Source: J038 sp036734085 (GTDB lineage Bacteria; Chloroflexota; Anaerolineae; Aggregatilineales; Phototrophicaceae). From it: a DNA stretch of 9,971 nucleotides. The translations under genes and the position numbers were made by a program. The stretch is taken from contig DAIMZF010000126.1 of NCBI GenBank assembly GCA_036734085.1, positions 1 through 9,971 of the forward strand, written 5' to 3'. A model generated the notes under the pieces. The model made no database searches, was not told where the DNA came from, and worked only from the letters and a program-made list of their open reading frames with translations. Shown one piece after another: positions 6,606 through 9,971 of the stretch; the stretch's first letter is position 1, and each line of letters begins with the position of its first letter.

Positions 6606-6611
6606 TATAAT
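6606..6611 (+). promoter_or_regulatory. -10 element upstream of the penicillin-binding protein gene
   Basis: TATAAT is a perfect -10 hexamer, but no good -35 lies 16-18 bp upstream (CTGGCT at 18 bp). Transcription would start at about 6617-6619. This leaves a leader of roughly 29 nt before the ATG at 6647, or an almost leaderless transcript if the ATG at 6617 is used. Confidence 0.45.
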
Positions 6612-6646
6612 GACGCATGACGATAGGTAATTTACTGGCTGGAATA

Positions 6647-8848
6647 ATGAGACAACAACTCGCCCTGATTGCATCCTTGCTTCTGCTGATTGGCTTGACT
6701 GCTTGTGCCCCTTTTGAACCCGGCCAGGCAGAGCCAACACTTGCCCCACCCCCTACAGCAGAGCCATCACCCACACCGGAATATAATAATCTGGCAGATG
6801 CGGAAGCACTGGCAATTACATTTCTGGATTATTGGTTGCGGGGCGATTATGAGTCGATGTACAGCTTCATCAGCCCGGCCAGTAGCCAGGCCTACAGCTA
6901 TGACAGCTTTTTAAGCACGTATGAAAATTCTAATCGGGAAATCCGCTTAACAGAGTTGAGCTTTACGCCTAAAACGCTCATCCGGCAGAGTAACCGCATC
7001 GTCACATTAGTCTATGATGCCACCTTCCAGTCATCGCTCATCGGCACATTTACCGATGCTGACCGCCAACTACAACTGGTCATTGACCATGAACTCGGCG
7101 GTTGGCGTGTGGCATGGTCGCCCGGTAACATCTTTGCGGAGATGGGCAACGGCGCACGCATCCGTATGGAGACCGTCCAGCCCCAACGCGCCGCCATCTA
7201 TGACCGCAACGGGCAAATCCTGGCGGATATGAACGGGCGTATCGTCACAGTATTTCTCATCCGTAGCCGCATCCCGGATGCCGAAGCCTGCCTCGCCACG
7301 TTGAGCGCGGCGTTTAACCTGCCACCGGAGGAGATGCAAACCCGCCTAGACCGTAACGATCCGGAGTGGTTGGCGGACTTAGGCTGGATAGAGGCCGCGT
7401 CGTTCAGCCTGCATCAAACCGACCTGGAACAACACTGTGCGGCACAGTTTGAAGGCCGTCCCATCCGCCGTTACATTTATGGTGATTTATACGCGCATAT
7501 CATCGGCAATGTGGGCTACCCGGAGCCGCAACAAGTGCCCGGCTATGAAGAAGTCGGCTTCCGGCAGGATTCAATCATTGGCTTAAGCGGCATTGAGCGC
7601 AGTTGGGACGCCTACCTGCGCGGGCGGGCGGGTGCACGTTTAACGCTCGTCAACCTGAACGGCGATGTTTTGCGCGTATTGGGCGAACATGGCACAGAAC
7701 CTGCCCATAGTGTCTATCTGACGATTGATACTGACTTACAACGTTTCGCCTTGTCGCGCATGGCACAGGAATATGCAACATATATTGATAGTTGGGGCAG
7801 TACCTCACGCGGGGGCGCGGCCATCGTCATTGATGTGAACACCGGCGAAGTGCTGGCGATGGTGAGTTATCCATCATTTAATGCTAACGCGTTCACCCCC
7901 TTCCCGGTGATGGGACTGGACGAAGGCCAGCGCATTGTGCGTCAGGTGCAGGATGACCCGCGTGAGCCTCAGCTAAACCGCGTGACACAGGGCACGTATC
8001 CCGGCGGAAGTACCATCAAGACCTTTAGCGCTATCGCCGCACTGGATAGCGGTGTGTATGACTTCGACACACGTTACTCCTCTAACGGCACATGGACTCG
8101 CGATATTCCGCGCCGGGATTGGCTGGCGGGCGGGCACGGCACGATTAATCTTTCTCAGGCGTTGACACATAGTTGTAATACGTGCTTCTATGAAGTAGGC
8201 TACCTGATGGATAACATCGACCCCTATATGCTATCCGACTATTTTAATGTGGTCGGCATCGGCGTAGATAGCGGCCTGCGTGATTTACCGTCGAATGTTG
8301 GTTTTGTCGGCACACCGGATACCAAGAATCGATTCCAGCCAGAGCCTTGGTCATTCTCGGATAATGTCAACATCGCCATCGGCCAGGGCATGGTGGAAAT
8401 TACGCCGCTACAGATGGCGCTTGGCTATATGATGGTTGCTAACGATGGGCGGCGCTACCGTCCGCAGTTGGTCATGCGGGCTAGTCTGCTGGATGTGCCA
8501 AGCTACCAGATGCAACCGGATTTGATGGAATTTTTGGACGTAGACCCGGCCATCTTCCCATATCTGCGCGAAGGTCTATGCGATGTCACCACAGAATCAT
8601 GGGGTACAGCGTCGCACATCTTCCAGTGGGCGCCCCAATTGATGGAAGAATACGGCGTGTGTGGTAAAACAGGCACGGCGGAGCATCCGCTCCGTTTGCC
8701 GCACGCATGGTTTGCCGGGTGGGCGCCTGCCAATGAACCAGAGATTATCGTCGTTGCTATCGTGGAAAATTCCGGTGACGGCTCTGCATTTGCCGCGCCC
8801 ATCGTGCGCGACATCCTGGAATACTACTTCTATGGAGAAGATTTTTGA
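6647..8848 (+). CDS. Lipoprotein class B penicillin-binding protein, MecA/PBP2a-like architecture
   Basis: A 733-residue D,D-transpeptidase predicted to cross-link peptidoglycan outside the membrane. Residues 1-20 form a lipoprotein signal (M-R-Q-Q, hydrophobic core, L-T-A-C20), followed by a Pro/Thr/Glu-rich linker to about 45. Residues 47-165 form an NTF2-like MecA_N domain, ending G-G-W-R-V-A-W-S-P as in PBP2a. The dimerisation domain follows, with R-A-A-I-Y-D-R-N-G-Q-I-L-A-D (181-194) and I-I-G-L-S-G-I-E (310-317). The transpeptidase domain has S455-T-I-K458 (in Y-P-G-G-S-T-I-K), S509-C-N511 and K674-T-G-T. All catalytic residues are present. Anchoring by lipid and not by a transmembrane helix is unusual for a class B PBP. 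An ATG at 6617 would add ten residues; 6647 is preferred because it gives a normal-length lipoprotein signal and a short leader after the TATAAT. The TGA overlaps the TTG start of the next gene. Confidence 0.93.
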   Translation: MRQQLALIASLLLLIGLTACAPFEPGQAEPTLAPPPTAEPSPTPEYNNLADAEALAITFLDYWLRGDYESMYSFISPASSQAYSYDSFLSTYENSNREIRLTELSFTPKTLIRQSNRIVTLVYDATFQSSLIGTFTDADRQLQLVIDHELGGWRVAWSPGNIFAEMGNGARIRMETVQPQRAAIYDRNGQILADMNGRIVTVFLIRSRIPDAEACLATLSAAFNLPPEEMQTRLDRNDPEWLADLGWIEAASFSLHQTDLEQHCAAQFEGRPIRRYIYGDLYAHIIGNVGYPEPQQVPGYEEVGFRQDSIIGLSGIERSWDAYLRGRAGARLTLVNLNGDVLRVLGEHGTEPAHSVYLTIDTDLQRFALSRMAQEYATYIDSWGSTSRGGAAIVIDVNTGEVLAMVSYPSFNANAFTPFPVMGLDEGQRIVRQVQDDPREPQLNRVTQGTYPGGSTIKTFSAIAALDSGVYDFDTRYSSNGTWTRDIPRRDWLAGGHGTINLSQALTHSCNTCFYEVGYLMDNIDPYMLSDYFNVVGIGVDSGLRDLPSNVGFVGTPDTKNRFQPEPWSFSDNVNIAIGQGMVEITPLQMALGYMMVANDGRRYRPQLVMRASLLDVPSYQMQPDLMEFLDVDPAIFPYLREGLCDVTTESWGTASHIFQWAPQLMEEYGVCGKTGTAEHPLRLPHAWFAGWAPANEPEIIVVAIVENSGDGSAFAAPIVRDILEYYFYGEDF
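8834..8837 (+). promoter_or_regulatory. Shine-Dalgarno that sets the TTG start of the membrane protein gene
   Basis: GGAG lies 7 nt before the TTG at 8845, inside the last codons of the PBP gene. The next in-frame ATG is at 9067, beyond the first membrane segment and the conserved D-E motif. The TTG is therefore the credible start. Confidence 0.6.
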
Positions 8849-9971
8849 CAGATACACTACAGGGATTACTTCGGCGTCATCGTGGTTTTGCACTACTCTG
8901 TCTCGTGTTTACGGCCTGCATCCTGATTTATGCGGATTATCTGCCACCTTACGAGGGGCCTGACGAAGTTCATCACATCGCCTATATCCTGCACATCCGC
9001 CAAACAGGGGGACTACCCAACCCATTAACGGATAGTCAGACAACGATCCAACAGCAGGCCGGGCAGATGCCGCTTTATTATATTGTGGCATCGCTCATCA
9101 CCGCACCTGTCAACGTTGGGGGTGTCAACATTGACGATGCACAACGCAATCCTTGGTTTGGGTCAGCCCTCATCACCAGCAATGCCAGCGAGTTTATGAT
9201 GTCCCCTGATAACCACGCCCTGACACCAGATCAACAACGCCTCGCCCAATTTAATCGCATAGCAAGATTATCGTCACTCGGCTTTGGTTGGTTGGCATTA
9301 TTCGGCGTATATTGGGCGGGATTATCCTTCTTCACAGGTTATGCAGGCCGTAGAGATTGGGCACTTTTGGCGGCGCTGTTGTTTGGCCTTACCCCCATTG
9401 CATTACAGGTTTTTTCCGTGACGACCAACGACTCCGCCGCGATTGCGTTCAGCACGCTTATCATCGGGGCGGGATTACGTATCTATACGGCGGGTTGGGA
9501 TAATCGCGGATGGTTACTGGTGGCGGGCGGCCTGATGGGCATAGCGGCGCTGTGTAAAGTCAACACGTTGGCGTTATGGGGCGTTCCGGCAGTCGCTATT
9601 CTGCTAAGCTGGCTGAAGACCACCCCACCGGACAAGCGTATAACGCAATTGCCCGCATTATTTAAAGCCGGCATGACCGCACTCATCCCGGCATTGCTTA
9701 TCGCGGGTTGGGCATATGGGCGGGCATGGGCGCTTTCTGGTGATCCTTTCGGTATTCAACCGCATACCGAAATGCCGTGGGCGATGCCGCAAGGCGAGGA
9801 ACGAAGTATCTTAGATGCTACCTTCAGCATTACATCACGTTTGGAGTCCTTCTGGTTTACAGGTGGCACGGGCGATGTCCGCACAGAAATGTTCTTCTAC
9901 ATCCTCCCCATTATGATTGTCGTGCTTGGACTTCTGGGTTGGTTCAAAGATCGCAAGTTTACGCAGAAGCA
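8845..9971 (+). CDS. Polytopic GT-C / DUF2142-like membrane protein (glycosyltransferase 39 type), partial at the right edge
   Basis: The frame starting with TTG at 8845 stays open for 375 codons to the window end, so the C-terminus is missing. After a short basic N-terminus (L-R-R-H-R) comes a membrane helix (about 14-31). The first outer loop then carries P-P-Y-E-G-P-D40-E41-V-H-H, followed by G-G-L-P-N-P (55-60) and Q-M-P-L-Y-Y (74-79). Acidic D-E in the first loop followed by L-P and Q-x-P-L-Y-Y is the usual pattern of GT-C enzymes and DUF2142 proteins, which transfer sugars from polyprenyl-phosphate donors. Further probable helices lie near 76-90, 143-165, 172-190, 195-213, 223-257, 274-291 and 349-366, with T-N-D-S-A-A (194-199) and C-K-V-N-T-L-A (237-243) at family-typical places. 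The acceptor is unknown. The start overlaps the PBP stop as TTGA, so the two are likely co-translated, which suggests a shared role at the cell surface. DUF2142 versus GT39 cannot be settled here. Confidence 0.8.
   Translation, partial: MTDTLQGLLRRHRGFALLCLVFTACILIYADYLPPYEGPDEVHHIAYILHIRQTGGLPNPLTDSQTTIQQQAGQMPLYYIVASLITAPVNVGGVNIDDAQRNPWFGSALITSNASEFMMSPDNHALTPDQQRLAQFNRIARLSSLGFGWLALFGVYWAGLSFFTGYAGRRDWALLAALLFGLTPIALQVFSVTTNDSAAIAFSTLIIGAGLRIYTAGWDNRGWLLVAGGLMGIAALCKVNTLALWGVPAVAILLSWLKTTPPDKRITQLPALFKAGMTALIPALLIAGWAYGRAWALSGDPFGIQPHTEMPWAMPQGEERSILDATFSITSRLESFWFTGGTGDVRTEMFFYILPIMIVVLGLLGWFKDRKFTQK

Noticed and set aside
1..9971. Mobile element, CRISPR array, tRNA/rRNA or defence system
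   Set aside because: I saw no terminal repeats, transposase or integrase motifs, regularly spaced repeats, cloverleaf-like sequence, or nuclease/helicase genes in any frame.

Overview
The window looks like a chromosomal segment of a member of the Chloroflexota (Anaerolineae-like). This is inferred from the kinds of gene present, not from a marker gene. The indicators are secreted SH3-repeat proteins, a lipoprotein with a Pro/Thr/Glu-rich linker after the lipobox, a MecA-like penicillin-binding protein, and a large GT-C/DUF2142-like membrane protein. Base composition is moderately GC-rich and similar across all genes. I see no insertion sequence, tRNA, rRNA, CRISPR array or integrase, and no gap between genes longer than 300 bases.

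Left part (1-1432, + strand): a small protein resembling the gp19/contractile-injection tail-tube family, then a class I SAM-dependent methyltransferase. Each has a possible promoter of its own. Middle part (about 1468-5241, + strand): a probable three-gene transcription unit. It starts at an extended -10 promoter followed by a hairpin-rich leader. The genes encode a 590-residue secreted protein (two SH3-like domains, a helical region, a beta domain and a C-terminal Excalibur-like calcium motif), a DhlA-like haloalkane dehalogenase homologue with an unusual Tyr next to the nucleophile, and a serine racemase/threonine dehydratase-type PLP enzyme. The last two overlap by 4 bp (ATGA).

Right part: a secreted GH53 endo-beta-1,4-galactanase lies on the minus strand (5298-6455) and converges on the PLP enzyme gene. 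A divergent intergenic region of about 190 bp separates it from a lipoprotein class B penicillin-binding protein with MecA-like architecture (6647-8848, +). That gene overlaps, as TTGA, a TTG-initiated polytopic membrane protein of GT-C/DUF2142 type, which runs off the right edge (8845-9971). The overlap and a good Shine-Dalgarno sequence argue for coupled translation of the two cell-envelope genes.

I did not find a clear new defence or mobile system. The points most worth a second look are the Trp-to-Tyr change in the dehalogenase homologue, the multidomain SH3/Excalibur secreted protein with its leader, the tail-tube-like gene at the left edge, and the coupled PBP/GT-C pair.
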